In this document: in pieces, positions 26,291 to 36,160 of the stretch
Layout of the letters: every line of letters starts with the position of its first letter
Numbering within the stretch: position 1 is the first letter of the stretch
The notes under the pieces: model-generated
Databases searched by the model: none
What the model saw: only the letters and a program-made list of their open reading frames with translations
What the model was told of the DNA's origin: nothing
Origin: Antarcticibacterium flavum
GTDB lineage: Bacteria > Bacteroidota > Bacteroidia > Flavobacteriales > Flavobacteriaceae
DNA: 64,000 nucleotides
Reading direction: 5' to 3'
Assembly: GCF_006159205.1 (NCBI RefSeq)
Contig: NZ_CP040812.1
Coordinates: forward strand, 992,001-1,056,000
Made by a program: the position numbers and the translations under genes

Positions 26291-28024
26291 CTAGGATTTC
26301 ATAAAGCTGAAATATTCCAGCAGTACTTCATCATTCAGTTTTCTAGGTGTAAAGATCTCCAGGAGCTTTGGTTTTTCTGAAGCATCGAAGAAATCCTTCA
26401 ATGCCTTCTCTGTTTCGCTGGTGTTCTTTGCGCTCTGATATTCCAGCCCATACATCTGGCAGATAGATGCTGCATTTAGATTATGTACAGTCTCAAAATA
26501 GGTATCAAAATTCTCTGTATTCTTATTCCCTGGTAAGATCCTGAAGATCCCGCCACCTTCATTATTGAGTACAATGATCCTGAAGTTTTTGGGTAAATAA
26601 TTATTCCACAATCCGTTGCTGTCATAGAAGAAACTAAGGTCCCCGCAAATAAGCAGGGTGGGTTCTTCACTTATAATTGCCGCCCCTACTGCTGTGGAAA
26701 CACTGCCATCAATCCCGCTGGTCCCGCGGTTGCAAAACATTTTATGAGTAGCGTCCCACCGGAATAACTGGGCGTACCTCACCGTGGAACTGTTTCCTAG
26801 CTGCACGTTGTAATTTTTAGGCACTTTGGGTACTATTGATTGCATCGCACGTAGATCTGAATACGGGATCTCCTCCATATATAATTCATGCCGCTGCTGC
26901 CGCTCTTTTCTCACGCCTTTCCATTTTTCGGCATAATCGCTTTCAACCGGCGTTGTAAGATCAAGAAAATTCTGAAAAAATGAATTTACAGAGGTCTCAA
27001 AATGTTTGTTGAGACAAAAGAAGGTATTATAGGCCTTTTTTGGATCCACGTGCCAGTGCTGTTCCGGCTGATAATTTCGCAAAAAGGATTTTATTTTCTT
27101 GGAAACGATCATCCCTCCAAAAGTCAATAAAATATCTGGTTGTAAGGCGCGAAACTGCTCTTCAGCATCACCAGATCGTTCTATGGGACCAATAAGGGTA
27201 TCAATTCTGGTGAAAAATTCAGGATGCTGGAGATTGGAGGTAGTTTCAGTAAAAACAAGAACAGAATTATCCCCGGCCAGCTTTTCCAGGAACCGCTGCT
27301 CCACGGCATTGGGCTGGGCTACTCCCACGATTATCATTTTACGCTTTGCTTTGCTCCAAAGCTCAGCATAAGGGGTAAGCTCTTTTTCAGAATAAATTCG
27401 CTGTTTAATATCGGGATAGATCTGCAGGGGTTTTACCTTAAGATCATCTACCATATCATAAAGGGGCTCATAAAAGGGGACATTGATATGTACCGGCCCT
27501 TTATCCTCCAGTGCCTTGTTCAACGCCAGGTTGATCTCCCGCTCATTATGCCGCTGGGACTCAAATTGTTTTTGCTGAAGTTTCTTATCTGTAGCCTCAG
27601 TCTCCAGTACTACTTCTGAATGCAGGTTGGCTGAATATAGGATATGGTTCTCAAAAACATTCTTTTGCTTGATGGTTTGCCCGTCCCCAATGTCTATCCT
27701 CTCAATAGGCCTGTCGGCTGAAATCACCACCAGCGGAATATCGCTGTAGAATGCCTCTGCAATGGCCGGGTAATAATTAAGTAAGGCAGATCCTGAGGTG
27801 CAAACTACCGCTACCGGTTCCTGTAACTGCTGCGCCATACCCAGTGCCATGAAGGCTGCACAACGTTCATCAACGATGCTGTAAGGCGTTATCTCAGGAT
27901 GATGGGTAAATCCTATTGTTAGAGGTGCGTTCCGTGATCCCGGGGAGATCACAACGTGTTTTATATTTTTGGCTACACAAAGCGAGACTATAGATTGTGC
28001 AACAGGTATTTTTGAGTACTTCAT
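26291..28024 (-). CDS. menD: SEPHCHC synthase (menaquinone)
   Basis: Thiamine-diphosphate enzyme that joins isochorismate and 2-oxoglutarate to give SEPHCHC, the first committed menaquinone step. 577 residues, normal. The N-terminus has SPGSRNAPLTIG and the ThDP Glu region VDERCAAFMALG. The C-terminal domain has NRGTSGIDGSVSTAVG and GDLSFFYDSNGLWN. TAAATTTG on the minus strand (28039-28032) is a -7 match that would place the transcript start almost at the ATG. menF lies 0.5 kb upstream on the same strand, with a small plus-strand gene between. Confidence 0.95.
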   Translation of the reverse strand: MKYSKIPVAQSIVSLCVAKNIKHVVISPGSRNAPLTIGFTHHPEITPYSIVDERCAAFMALGMAQQLQEPVAVVCTSGSALLNYYPAIAEAFYSDIPLVVISADRPIERIDIGDGQTIKQKNVFENHILYSANLHSEVVLETEATDKKLQQKQFESQRHNEREINLALNKALEDKGPVHINVPFYEPLYDMVDDLKVKPLQIYPDIKQRIYSEKELTPYAELWSKAKRKMIIVGVAQPNAVEQRFLEKLAGDNSVLVFTETTSNLQHPEFFTRIDTLIGPIERSGDAEEQFRALQPDILLTFGGMIVSKKIKSFLRNYQPEQHWHVDPKKAYNTFFCLNKHFETSVNSFFQNFLDLTTPVESDYAEKWKGVRKERQQRHELYMEEIPYSDLRAMQSIVPKVPKNYNVQLGNSSTVRYAQLFRWDATHKMFCNRGTSGIDGSVSTAVGAAIISEEPTLLICGDLSFFYDSNGLWNNYLPKNFRIIVLNNEGGGIFRILPGNKNTENFDTYFETVHNLNAASICQMYGLEYQSAKNTSETEKALKDFFDASEKPKLLEIFTPRKLNDEVLLEYFSFMKS

Positions 28025-28190
28025 AGAGCACCAAATTTACAAATTTTCACCTTGGCATAAATTCATTGTGAAGCAGAAAATCTCTCACAGCCGTCCCTCT
28101 TTAATCAGTTAGGGTCATTTTAACATTTTTTTTGGTTTTTTAAAAAGGATTATTTACTTTCATTTTATCTAACTAAAAAAATTAAGTTAA

Positions 28191-28466
28191 ATGGAAGCCA
28201 CGTCGCCTGCCAATTCAGGAAATTTTTATCCGGCCCAGGATTCTTCACCGGTACGCACCAGTGAATGGTTTTGGACCTTATTCTTAACAGCTATTCCTCT
28301 TGTAGGTCTCATTATGCTCCTGGTATGGGCTTTTGGAAGTGGGAATAACATCAATAAATCCAGCTGGGCCAAAGCTACCTTGTTATGGATCCTGGTAGTT
28401 ACGGGGTTTTATGTTCTGCTATTTATAATTTTTGGACTTTCGTTCCTGAGCGCCGGAAATTATTAA
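28191..28466 (+). CDS. Small membrane protein, two transmembrane helices
   Basis: Not recognised at family level. 91 residues: a polar N-terminal 25, a helix at about 30-49 (FLTAIPLVGLIMLLVWAFG), a short loop with NNINKSSWAK, and a second helix at about 62-85. Similar short proteins are common in Bacteroidota. It is inserted in antisense between menF and menD, with its own downstream hairpin terminator. It may be a membrane scaffold or stress protein; no function is claimed. Confidence 0.7.
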   Translation: MEATSPANSGNFYPAQDSSPVRTSEWFWTLFLTAIPLVGLIMLLVWAFGSGNNINKSSWAKATLLWILVVTGFYVLLFIIFGLSFLSAGNY

Positions 28467-28475
28467 AAAGAGTTT

Positions 28476-28508
28476 AACCGGAGGTTGCAATTAATACTTC
28501 CGGTTTTT
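28476..28508. terminator. Terminator between the small membrane protein and menF
   Basis: AACCGGA (28476-28482) pairs with TCCGGTT (28499-28505) and is followed by TTTAATTT on the plus strand. It lies just past the 91-residue gene and overlaps the 3' end of convergent menF. Confidence 0.7.
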
Positions 28509-29712
28509 AATTTATACCCGGCATCTTTGAAATTACTGCTTTCATGGTACCCGCTTTATTAAGGGTTTCCTCCCACTCTGCTACAGGTACACTTTCTGCA
28601 GTGATGCCTCCACCCACAAAAATTTCTGTGGTGTTTTGCGTAAGTTTCATACATCTTAGATTCACATAGAGGGAAGTTTTTGTGACCTGCGCGGCATAAG
28701 CCAGGTTTTCAGTATTCCGCCTGTTCCCGCTGCGCTTTATCTCCTGCTTCATATTGATCTCTCCTAGAAACCCGGTATAGAATTCCCTGTCATAATTCTC
28801 TTTCTCAATGATGAACTTTTTTGCAGGTTCTTTTGGAAGTCCGCAAATTGCAGGGGTGGGATGAATGGCCGTGATCAGGCTGGTAAGGCTATTTTTTTCC
28901 TTTTCTGAAAGATCTTTTTCATTTCCGGTAGCATCTTCCGCATTTACATTTCCAATCTCTCCCGTAATATCTGTTCTTAAATGTAAAAGATTCCCGGCTC
29001 TGCTGGTATACGGCCCTTTTAGCTGAATATTTCTGCCATTTTTCTGAAGGCTTTCCACAACAGCATCGGTTACAAACTGCTGCTCTTTTTTTTCCTTTGG
29101 ACCCCATCCCACCTCCATACTTCCGTTGAACTGCTGCGTACCTGCCAGGGCCATGGTTCTAAACCTGTTCCTCTCCACCTCCAGCAAAACTTCAGGAGTA
29201 GCACCCAGCCAGGTACCAACCACAGGGTGATGAAAAAGGTAAACATAGGCGTTTGGATATTTCTTCAGCAGGCGTTGAAAGAGTTCGAGAGCATCCAGGC
29301 TGCCGGTTTCCAAAACCTCTTTTCGCGATAAAACGACTTTTTGGAATTCCCCGTCATTTATAGCGTCTATTCCTTTCTGCACAAGATCAATGTGCCTCTC
29401 CTTTTCTTTCACCGCACTGGAATTTGAATAATCCACTCCGGGTGATAACTGCAATTCTTCAGTTTCGGAAAAAACCGTTTCCAGGAACTTCGACTTTTCC
29501 TGCGGAATTAAAACCGCTTCCTGCCGGTCATCAAATGGGGCAAACAGGAATCCACTTCGGGAGAAATCAGTAGTTTTATAAACATCCAGGTAATCTTGCA
29601 ACAATGCTTTGGTGCTTCCCGATCTTGAAGCCGGATCTTTATAAGCTACAAAGGGAAAATTCCTCTCCATTTGATCTTTAAGGGTGCTAAAAAATTCTTT
29701 AGGATCTGTCAT
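28507..29712 (-). CDS. menF: Isochorismate synthase
   Basis: Chorismate-binding enzyme that isomerises chorismate to isochorismate, feeding MenD. 401 residues. The conserved core includes KVVLSRKEVL, HHPVVGTWLGATPE, ITAIHPTPAICGLPKE, FYTGFLGEIN and the C-terminal FVGGGITAESVPVAEWEET. EntC-type siderophore synthases are the alternative, but the men neighbours argue for menaquinone. Its ATG overlaps the stop of the upstream thioesterase by one base (TAATG), so the two are coupled. Confidence 0.93.
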   Translation of the reverse strand: MTDPKEFFSTLKDQMERNFPFVAYKDPASRSGSTKALLQDYLDVYKTTDFSRSGFLFAPFDDRQEAVLIPQEKSKFLETVFSETEELQLSPGVDYSNSSAVKEKERHIDLVQKGIDAINDGEFQKVVLSRKEVLETGSLDALELFQRLLKKYPNAYVYLFHHPVVGTWLGATPEVLLEVERNRFRTMALAGTQQFNGSMEVGWGPKEKKEQQFVTDAVVESLQKNGRNIQLKGPYTSRAGNLLHLRTDITGEIGNVNAEDATGNEKDLSEKEKNSLTSLITAIHPTPAICGLPKEPAKKFIIEKENYDREFYTGFLGEINMKQEIKRSGNRRNTENLAYAAQVTKTSLYVNLRCMKLTQNTTEIFVGGGITAESVPVAEWEETLNKAGTMKAVISKMPGIN

Positions 29713-30131
29713 TACTTTTTCTTTGGGAGAGCGATGGTTGTAAGTTTAACCACAGAAATAAGATTATCTTCCACATCTGTGATCCTGATGTTCCATAGCT
29801 GGGTGGTACGCCCTTTATGCAGGAAACTGGCTTTGGCGTAGACATCACCTTCAGAAATACTTTTTAAATGATTTGCAGAGATCTCAATGCCGCGGATAAA
29901 ATATTCTGAAGAATCCAGGAAAATATGAGAAGCCACACTTCCCACGCTTTCTGCCAGGGCAACAGTAGCTCCCCCGTGAAGCACCCCGTCCGGCTGATGA
30001 ACTTTGGAAGTCACCGGCATTTTTGCCACTACATAATCGTCACCTATATCTGTAAATTCTATATTGAGAGTGTCCATCAAGGTATTTTTAGACATTTCAT
30101 TGCATTTTGCAAGGATTTCGTGTTTCTCCAT
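29712..30131 (-). CDS. menI: PaaI-type hotdog thioesterase, probable DHNA-CoA thioesterase
   Basis: 139-residue hotdog-fold acyl-CoA thioesterase. HQPDGVLHGGATVALAES is the family core, with the catalytic acid in the AES segment. I start at ATG 30131 (MEKHEIL); an upstream ATG at 30170 adds 13 residues that do not resemble the family. It is coupled to menF by a one-base overlap, and that context suggests it removes CoA from dihydroxynaphthoyl-CoA, the MenI step. Family members also hydrolyse phenylacetyl-CoA thioesters, so the assignment rests on context. Confidence 0.8.
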   Translation of the reverse strand: MEKHEILAKCNEMSKNTLMDTLNIEFTDIGDDYVVAKMPVTSKVHQPDGVLHGGATVALAESVGSVASHIFLDSSEYFIRGIEISANHLKSISEGDVYAKASFLHKGRTTQLWNIRITDVEDNLISVVKLTTIALPKKK

Positions 30132-30200
30132 TCCACTTAAGTTGTTTACTTTGTAAAAATACGAAAGCATTCAGTAAGTCTTACTAAAGTTTTTCTAACA

Positions 30201-30231
30201 GAAAAAGGAGCCGTTTTTCAGCGACTCCTTT
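30201..30231 (-). terminator. Terminator after paralogue D
   Basis: AAAGGAG (30204-30210) pairs with CTCCTTT (30225-30231). On the minus strand the stem is followed by five Us, so it ends the transcript of the 906-residue lipoprotein before the menI-menF pair. Confidence 0.75.
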
Positions 30232-30340
30232 GTCTTTGATTGGGTAATTAATTTATACTCAAACTCTCAGATGAGACCTAAGTTTCCAGTGGCATTTAGA
30301 CTCCAGCCGCGGATCCTATAGTTAAAGTCGAGAACCCACC

Positions 30341-31366
30341 TTACCAAGTTATGGTAAGCACATATTCCCCTGAATGATTTATATGAGCATCGCCAACAAT
30401 TAGGCGATAATTTCCGCTTAAAGGGGCATTATTCAATACAAGTTGGGTGGACTCTCCGCCAGAAGTCCATGCATGACTGACCACATCACCTGTTGGAGAA
30501 ATCAAACGAATTTCTGGAGTAAGTTCCCCTGAAGTTCTCGCTATGGTAACCTGAATGAAATTACCCGCATTAGCAGAAAAACTCCACTGGTCGAGATCCC
30601 CCAGAGCAATCGAGCCTGAGTGGTTAGCCCCATTAGTAAGAATACCTCCGTCATCACCCGCTGGAACCACAAAATCCTCCGGTGCATGAGCTAAACGAAG
30701 CACATAATCCCCACTGCCATTGATGTGGGCGTCTCCTACTATTACACGGTACGTTCCGCTTAACGGGGCATTATTCACAACGAGTTGAGCGGTCTCACCG
30801 CCAGAAGTCCAAGCATGGCTGACCACATCACCCGTAGGGGAGATAAGACGGATCTCTGGAGTTAAGTTTTCCGAAGTCCTCACTATTGTAACATGTATGA
30901 AATCGCCCTCATTTGCTGAAAAGCTCCATTGGTCAAGATCTCCTAGAGGAATGGAACCCTGTTGGTTCGCCCCATTAATAAGAGCGCCACCCTCATCAGC
31001 CATAGGTATTACGAAATCTTCTGGGGAATGAACTAAACGCAGCACATAATCACCACTACCATTAGTGTGGGCATCTCCCACAATTAGACGGTAGTTTCCG
31101 CTTACAGGAGCATTATTCACAACGAATTGGGCGGTCTCACCACCAGAAGTCCAAGCATGGCTGACCACATCACCTGTAGGAGAAATTAGTCGGATCTCTG
31201 GAGTAAGGTCTCCCGAGGTCCTAACTATTGAAACGTGGATAAAATCACCTTCATCCGCCTTTAAAGTCCAGGTATCTAGAGTGCCCAAAGCAATATTTCC
31301 TGTATGGTTTTCCCCGTTAGTCAGTGGTCCACCACCCTCTCCAGGAGTTCCGGTAGTTTCACAAGC
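30341..31366 (-). repeat. Three 342-bp tandem repeats (PPC-like domains)
   Basis: The C-terminal part of paralogue D is three tandem units of exactly 342 bp (114 codons); for example the word AGAAGTCC recurs at 30461, 30803 and 31145. The central block of each unit is nearly identical at the protein level, which points to recent duplication or gene conversion. Confidence 0.85.
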
Positions 31367-33061
31367 ATCGCCTATGCCATCACCATCAGAATCTGCTTGA
31401 TCAGGATTAGCTACTTCAGGACAATTATCGCAGGCGTCACCTACACCGTCACCATCAGTATCTTCCTGGTCGGGATTGGCAACATTGGGACAATTGTCTA
31501 CATCATCTGCAATACCATCACCATCTGCATCCTCTATTTCACCTTCTTCGCAGGCATCGCCTATACCATCACCATCAGAATCTGCCTGATCGGGGTTGGC
31601 TACTTCAGGACAGTTATCGCAGGCATCGCCTACACCATCACCATCTGTATCTTCCTGGTCGGGATTGGCTACATTGGGACAATTGTCTACATCATCTGCA
31701 ATTCCGTCACCATCAGCATCTTCAATCTCATCGTCTTCACAGGCATCGCCTATACCATCCCCATCAGAGTCAGCTTGATCCGGGTTTGCTACTTCAGGAC
31801 AATTATCACAGGCATCGCCTACACCGTCCCCATCTGTATCTTCCTGATCGGGATTGGCTACATTAGGACAATTGTCTACACCATCAGCAATACCATCACC
31901 ATCAGCATCTTCAACCTCTCCATCATCACACGCGTCTCCAATGCCATCGCCATCAGCATCTGCCTGATCCGGATTCGCTACTTCAGGACAATTATCGCAG
32001 GCATCGCCTACTCCATCACCGTCTGTATCTTCCTGCTCCGGGTTTGCTACATTAGGGCAATTATCTTCTTCGTCACTAATTCCATCCCCGTCTGCATCAC
32101 CATCTTCTCCGTTTCCCGGATCGACATCATCACCATCACAACCAAATCTTAGGTGCTCATAATCTACATTATCCTCACCATCAAAATTGCCATGAATGTC
32201 ATTCCTGTTAAGGGTTCCCTGGATAACCGTATTGGTGACATCTCCATAAACTCCTTCCCAGTCCAGCAAATTGATCTCGAAATAGATATAATCTTCGTCA
32301 TCTTCAAATTCCGGAAGGTCCGGCAGTGCTACACATAACGGACTGGCAGAGGGATCTTCACCTTCAGTAGAAACAACATTTTCTAAACCGGAATACAGGA
32401 CAGAACCACTATTATCTGTTCCCAGCCAAATATCAACTGAGAAAGCTGCCGGGAAATGCCTGCCTATATCATTACAATAATTTGCAAAGAAGCAGAATGT
32501 AACAGCCTGGGTTGGATTTAGATCGAAAAATAAATATCCATATTCGTTGACATCTCGATCGTCGTAACATAACACCGAAACATCCACATATTTTTTAACC
32601 CCGGCATTGAGATCTATAGTCAGAGGTAAAGGAGATGCAACAAAACCTGCCAGAGCTCCCCCTCTGGGTGCCAGCCAAATTAATTCTCCACCGGCATTAT
32701 AAACCGCGAAGTGAGCTAAGATATAGGTCCCGGGATCCAGTTCCAGTTCGGGAGCTTCTTCAGTAAAGATCTGGCCCGAAACCAGATCAATACGAAATGG
32801 ATCCCCTGAAGCCCCCACGACCTCTGTCTCATTCTGTAATAAAATAATTTCTACATAGGAAGGCTCATCATCTGTACAAGTGGGTAATTCACTTACTTCC
32901 TGTTTCGTGGCTGTCCTGTTGGCAACCATATCATTTAAGATCGCACTAAAAGAAATGCTGGCCTTTTCCTCCTTGAGAGGATTAACGTCATCTTTGCTGC
33001 AATAGGTAAACAGCAGCAAGAAACCTGCAATAGCAGTAAAATACTTTATAAAATTTTTCAT
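30341..33061 (-). CDS. Large lipoprotein with thrombospondin type 3 repeats, paralogue D
   Basis: Function not recognised. 906 residues from ATG 33061 (MKNFIKYF), seven codons inside the longest frame, to match the paralogues. The lipobox is LLFTYC followed by SKDD. The shared family module (about 30-320) keeps [18 protein letters not shown] and [11 protein letters not shown]. Next come about eight thrombospondin type 3 repeats ([22 protein letters not shown]), expected to bind calcium, coded by four 189-bp DNA units. The last 340 residues are three 114-residue repeats resembling pre-peptidase C-terminal (PPC) beta domains, each with [16 protein letters not shown]. It is probably a long calcium-stiffened surface protein. 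Confidence 0.82.
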   Translation of the reverse strand: MKNFIKYFTAIAGFLLLFTYCSKDDVNPLKEEKASISFSAILNDMVANRTATKQEVSELPTCTDDEPSYVEIILLQNETEVVGASGDPFRIDLVSGQIFTEEAPELELDPGTYILAHFAVYNAGGELIWLAPRGGALAGFVASPLPLTIDLNAGVKKYVDVSVLCYDDRDVNEYGYLFFDLNPTQAVTFCFFANYCNDIGRHFPAAFSVDIWLGTDNSGSVLYSGLENVVSTEGEDPSASPLCVALPDLPEFEDDEDYIYFEINLLDWEGVYGDVTNTVIQGTLNRNDIHGNFDGEDNVDYEHLRFGCDGDDVDPGNGEDGDADGDGISDEEDNCPNVANPEQEDTDGDGVGDACDNCPEVANPDQADADGDGIGDACDDGEVEDADGDGIADGVDNCPNVANPDQEDTDGDGVGDACDNCPEVANPDQADSDGDGIGDACEDDEIEDADGDGIADDVDNCPNVANPDQEDTDGDGVGDACDNCPEVANPDQADSDGDGIGDACEEGEIEDADGDGIADDVDNCPNVANPDQEDTDGDGVGDACDNCPEVANPDQADSDGDGIGDACETTGTPGEGGGPLTNGENHTGNIALGTLDTWTLKADEGDFIHVSIVRTSGDLTPEIRLISPTGDVVSHAWTSGGETAQFVVNNAPVSGNYRLIVGDAHTNGSGDYVLRLVHSPEDFVIPMADEGGALINGANQQGSIPLGDLDQWSFSANEGDFIHVTIVRTSENLTPEIRLISPTGDVVSHAWTSGGETAQLVVNNAPLSGTYRVIVGDAHINGSGDYVLRLAHAPEDFVVPAGDDGGILTNGANHSGSIALGDLDQWSFSANAGNFIQVTIARTSGELTPEIRLISPTGDVVSHAWTSGGESTQLVLNNAPLSGNYRLIVGDAHINHSGEYVLTITW
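31362..32110 (-). repeat. Four 189-bp tandem repeats coding thrombospondin type 3 pairs
   Basis: Units of 189 bp (63 codons), each coding two thrombospondin type 3 repeats, follow one another; CAxGCATCGC recurs at 31362, 31551 and 31740, and a variant one period later. The copies are close enough to allow copy-number change by recombination or slippage. Confidence 0.85.
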
Positions 33062-33453
33062 GATTAAATTAATACAATACAATAGTTAGGATGCACTTAT
33101 ATCTTTATGCAGCGGTTGCATTAAAGAATAAGCATAATTATCATATGGGAGGTGATCACTGGGCGTACTCCTGCATGCACCCATTTAGAAGTCCGGGTAG
33201 GGAAGGACATCGGGTCTTATGTGAAGAATTTTATAAAATTCGGTAATAAATTTAATCTTATTTTAATCCCGACTTCAATAGGGGAAATCCCTTAAAAATT
33301 AAAAAATACTATTTCAATATGCTGTTTTTCAGATATTTATATTGAATATCTGGATACTCATTATAAAGAAACTGTTTTGTTTTTCAAATTGACATTAATA
33401 ATCTGAGTATTTCAAATCAATATTTTATACTTTCCGTTTTAATTAGAAAAAAT
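33062..33453. promoter_or_regulatory. Divergent regulatory region of paralogue D and the esterase
   Basis: This 392-bp gap holds AGGGGAAATCCC (33280-33291), with TAAATTTA about 35 bp nearer paralogue D (33247-33254), copying the arrangement before paralogue C. A second inverted repeat, CAGATATT (33330-33337) / AATATCTG (33345-33352), lies farther right and could serve either gene. No coding sequence was seen. Confidence 0.4.
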
Positions 33454-34110
33454 ATGAATCCAGCCGAAAAAAAGGTTTCTTACGAGATAAGTAATACCTA
33501 CAGTACTCTTAATGATCTTACAGCTACAACGAAAAACGTGTGGGTGGTCCTGCACGGGATAGGATACCTTAGCCGATATTTCCTTAAATATTTTAAAAAC
33601 CTGGATCCTGAGGATAATTACATCATCGCCCCGCAGGCACAGTCAAAATATTATCTCAACAATGAATATCGTCACGTAGGGGCCTCCTGGCTCACAAAAG
33701 AGAATACAGAGCCTGAAATTGAGAATGTACTTAATTATCTCGAAGAAGTCTACACGGCTGAGGCTCTTCAAAACGCACCAAAGCTTATCCTGTTTGGCTA
33801 CTCCCAGGGAGTATCGGCCGCCACAAGATGGGTTGCCCGAAATAAGGTGGAATGCTCCCACCTTATCCTCCACTCCGGCGGACTTCCGAAGGAACTGGAA
33901 CCTGAAGATTTCGAATTTTTAACCGACACCAGGGTTACTTTGATCTACGGCACCCGGGATGAATATTTGAACGAAGAGCGGCTTAAAACAGAACATGCCA
34001 GGGCAAAAGAATTATTTGGAGACCGCCTGGAGATAATTTCCTTCGATGGGGGGCACGAGGTGAATACAGAAATCCTGGAGAAGATCGCCAAAACTATTTC
34101 TTCTGAATAA
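33454..34110 (+). CDS. Phospholipase/carboxylesterase-type alpha/beta hydrolase
   Basis: 218-residue cytosolic serine hydrolase of the phospholipase/carboxylesterase type. The oxyanion motif is VVLHGIG, the nucleophile elbow GYSQG, the acid lies in YGTRDEYL and the catalytic His in DGGHEV. Members act on short acyl esters or lysophospholipids. It is followed nine bases later by the Nramp-like transporter, so the two probably share a transcript, though no functional link is evident. Confidence 0.85.
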   Translation: MNPAEKKVSYEISNTYSTLNDLTATTKNVWVVLHGIGYLSRYFLKYFKNLDPEDNYIIAPQAQSKYYLNNEYRHVGASWLTKENTEPEIENVLNYLEEVYTAEALQNAPKLILFGYSQGVSAATRWVARNKVECSHLILHSGGLPKELEPEDFEFLTDTRVTLIYGTRDEYLNEERLKTEHARAKELFGDRLEIISFDGGHEVNTEILEKIAKTISSE

Positions 34111-34119
34111 GCCTCCCTT

Positions 34120-35394
34120 ATGAGAAAATCTGTTCTAAAGGAAAAGCCGGTATCGATACTAAAAAGTATTGGACCCGGATTTCTACTTGCAGGTGCGGCA
34201 ATTGGTGTTTCCCACCTGGTGCAGGCAACCCGGGCCGGAGCAGATTATGGGTATGTTCTTATTTTGGTCCTGGTGATCGCCTGTGTTTCCAAATACCCCT
34301 TCCTGGAATTCGGTCCCCGGTTTGCCGCGGGAACAGGGGATCACCTTATCACAGGATACAGGAAAATGGGCAAATTCCCTTACCGGGTCTATATTCTTAT
34401 CACGCTTGGTAGTATGTTCATTATCCAGGCAGCTGTCACAATTGTAACAGCCGGCCTGGCAGAACGTTTATTTAATCTGGGGCTAACACCTTTTCTCTGG
34501 AGCCTTATAATTCTTGGCTCCTGCATTGCCCTATTGCTTATAGGGAAATACCCGGGGCTGTATAAAAGTATGAAGGTGATCGTTTCCCTGTTAACCCTCG
34601 CAACTCTTGCAGCTGTGCTAATGGCATTTGGTGCCGGCACTACAGAAAAAGTTATCACCCATGAAACTCCTTCCCTATGGACCACTGCCAGCCTGGGATT
34701 TATAATCGCTTTTATGGGCTGGATGCCCATTCCCCTTGACGCTTCTGTATGGCATTCCATCTGGACCAAAGAAAAAGCCTTTCAAAATAAACAGGAGATC
34801 TCTGTCAAAGGAGCTTTTGCCGACTTTAACGTAGGATACCTCTCTGCCGCGTTTATTGGTTTGCTCTTTTTTTTACTAGGAGTCCTGGTGATGTTTGGCA
34901 GCGGAACTTCTTTTTCTTCCAACAGTGTTGAATTTTCCTCCCAGCTCATTAACCTCTACGGACAGACCCTTGGAAACTGGAGCAAACCCCTCATATCTGT
35001 TGCGGCTTTTATTACCATGTTCAGCACAGTCTTAACCGTAACAGATGCTTATCCGCGTGTGATTTCTGAACTTAAAAAACCTCAAAAAGAAGCGGAATAT
35101 TCAAAGCAGGACAAATGGAAGGTGTACAAAATATCTATTTTCATAATCCCGATTTTATCATTGTCCCTGCTGTTTTTGTTCTCGGGTTCCTTCACTCTTC
35201 TGGTAGATTTTGCCGCAGGACTCTCATTTCTCTCCGCACCCTTTCTTGCCTGGTTTAATTATAAACTGGTAACGGGAAAACAGATGCCGGAGGAGCACCG
35301 GCCGGGCAGATCCTACAGGATCTTTAGTATGATTTGTTTTGGATTGCTGGTGGTGTTTAATTTGGTGTATTTGTATTATGTGTTTTTGATGTAG
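34120..35394 (+). CDS. Nramp-like metal transporter lacking the DPGN motif
   Basis: 424-residue membrane protein with about 11 hydrophobic helices and overall Nramp (SLC11) similarity from SIGPGFLLAGAAIG onward. The helix-1 metal motif DPGN is replaced by GVSH, and the helix-6 MPH-type motif by a WMPIPLDASVWH stretch, so classic Mn/Fe coordination is absent. Diverged Nramp relatives carry other ions such as magnesium, or are uncharacterised. It lies directly behind the esterase gene. Substrate unknown. Confidence 0.8.
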   Translation: MRKSVLKEKPVSILKSIGPGFLLAGAAIGVSHLVQATRAGADYGYVLILVLVIACVSKYPFLEFGPRFAAGTGDHLITGYRKMGKFPYRVYILITLGSMFIIQAAVTIVTAGLAERLFNLGLTPFLWSLIILGSCIALLLIGKYPGLYKSMKVIVSLLTLATLAAVLMAFGAGTTEKVITHETPSLWTTASLGFIIAFMGWMPIPLDASVWHSIWTKEKAFQNKQEISVKGAFADFNVGYLSAAFIGLLFFLLGVLVMFGSGTSFSSNSVEFSSQLINLYGQTLGNWSKPLISVAAFITMFSTVLTVTDAYPRVISELKKPQKEAEYSKQDKWKVYKISIFIIPILSLSLLFLFSGSFTLLVDFAAGLSFLSAPFLAWFNYKLVTGKQMPEEHRPGRSYRIFSMICFGLLVVFNLVYLYYVFLM

Positions 35395-35558
35395 ACAGTA
35401 TAAAAGTTTTCCTTTAACCATCAAGAATATTAACTCCCTAGCACCTCAAAATACATTTTTCCTTCTGGTATCGATATAGAAAAAAATCTACGATTGACAG
35501 ATATTATCAAAGTTTATTTCTCCCGTAACTTCTTAAAAAGGTGGCAATTTTATCCCTC
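35395..35558. other. Intergenic DNA after the transporter
   Basis: AT-rich DNA with no gene and no clear terminator. It leads into the palindromic repeat that begins at 35559. Confidence 0.4.
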
Positions 35559-35836
35559 TTTCATAAGACCGCCTTTTCTTTTTTGCATCGCCCAAAAAAG
35601 AAACAAAAAAGTCTAGGCTTACGAAAGTTTATCTAAATTTTTCATTCGGTGGCTAAATTTTAGGAACTCGCGGGCAAATGAATTAAAGCGAGATTAATCC
35701 GTTTCGCTCAAACAGCCTAAAATTCTTAACGCCACTCTCATTTCAAATTTTACGATAAACTTTCGTAGGCCGGAAAAGACCTTCTAAAGAAAAATTAACT
35801 CAAATTGATGGTTCTTTTACATCATCACCTCACGCT
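35559..35836. repeat. 278-bp nested-palindrome repeat, copy 1
   Basis: About 278 bp closely matching 45758-46036. It opens with a hairpin TTTCTTTTTTG/CAAAAAAGAAA (35575-35603, loop CATCGCC). Outer arms GGCTTACGAAAGTTTATC (35616-35633) and GATAAACTTTCGTAGGCC (35754-35771) pair at 17 of 18 positions. Inside lie AATTTTAGG/CCTAAAATT and CTCGC/GCGAG. No ORF is carried. It looks like a non-autonomous, MITE-like or REP-like element. Confidence 0.8.
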
Positions 35837-36080
35837 AATAAAATATTTAATGGGATGTCGAATGACCATTCGGTACTAAATTAAATTTTAACTTTTAAAA
35901 GCTCCTTCCCTTTTTTCAAGGGAAGGTGGATTGATTGGCACCTAAGATTATCCTAATTAACAAAATTATGAGCCAATCTAGACGGAAGGCTTCAGGCGGG
36001 GAAGAATTGTTCTTGCATTTCTAAATAAGTGCGTACGCTACCAACTGCTTTTAAGATAAGATTTTTTGAACAACAAAAAA
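35837..36080. other. Intergenic DNA between the repeat and the dnaK remnant
   Basis: AT-rich, non-coding; contains a short inverted word GCTCCTTCCC/GGGAAGG near 35899-35927. Nothing else is recognised. Confidence 0.35.
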
Positions 36081-36104
36081 GCGCAACCCATTTCTGGATT
36101 GCGC
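36081..36104 (-). terminator. Duplicated dnaK terminator
   Basis: GCGCAA-c-CCA, loop TTTC, TGG-a-TTGCGC. It shares the words GCAACC and ATTGCGCTTC with the terminator after intact dnaK (38792-38851), so it belongs to the duplicated dnaK 3' end. Confidence 0.75.
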
Positions 36105-36160
36105 TTCATTTTATTTAAGTTTTAAAGAGATCCCTCCTTACGTCGGGATAAGCGATTAGC

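Noticed and set aside
31304..32152. Long open frame antisense to the calcium-repeat region of paralogue D
   Set aside because: It is the mirror of the GAT/GGT-rich repeat codons; the product is a low-complexity Ile/Thr repeat, and the minus-strand frame has clear domains.
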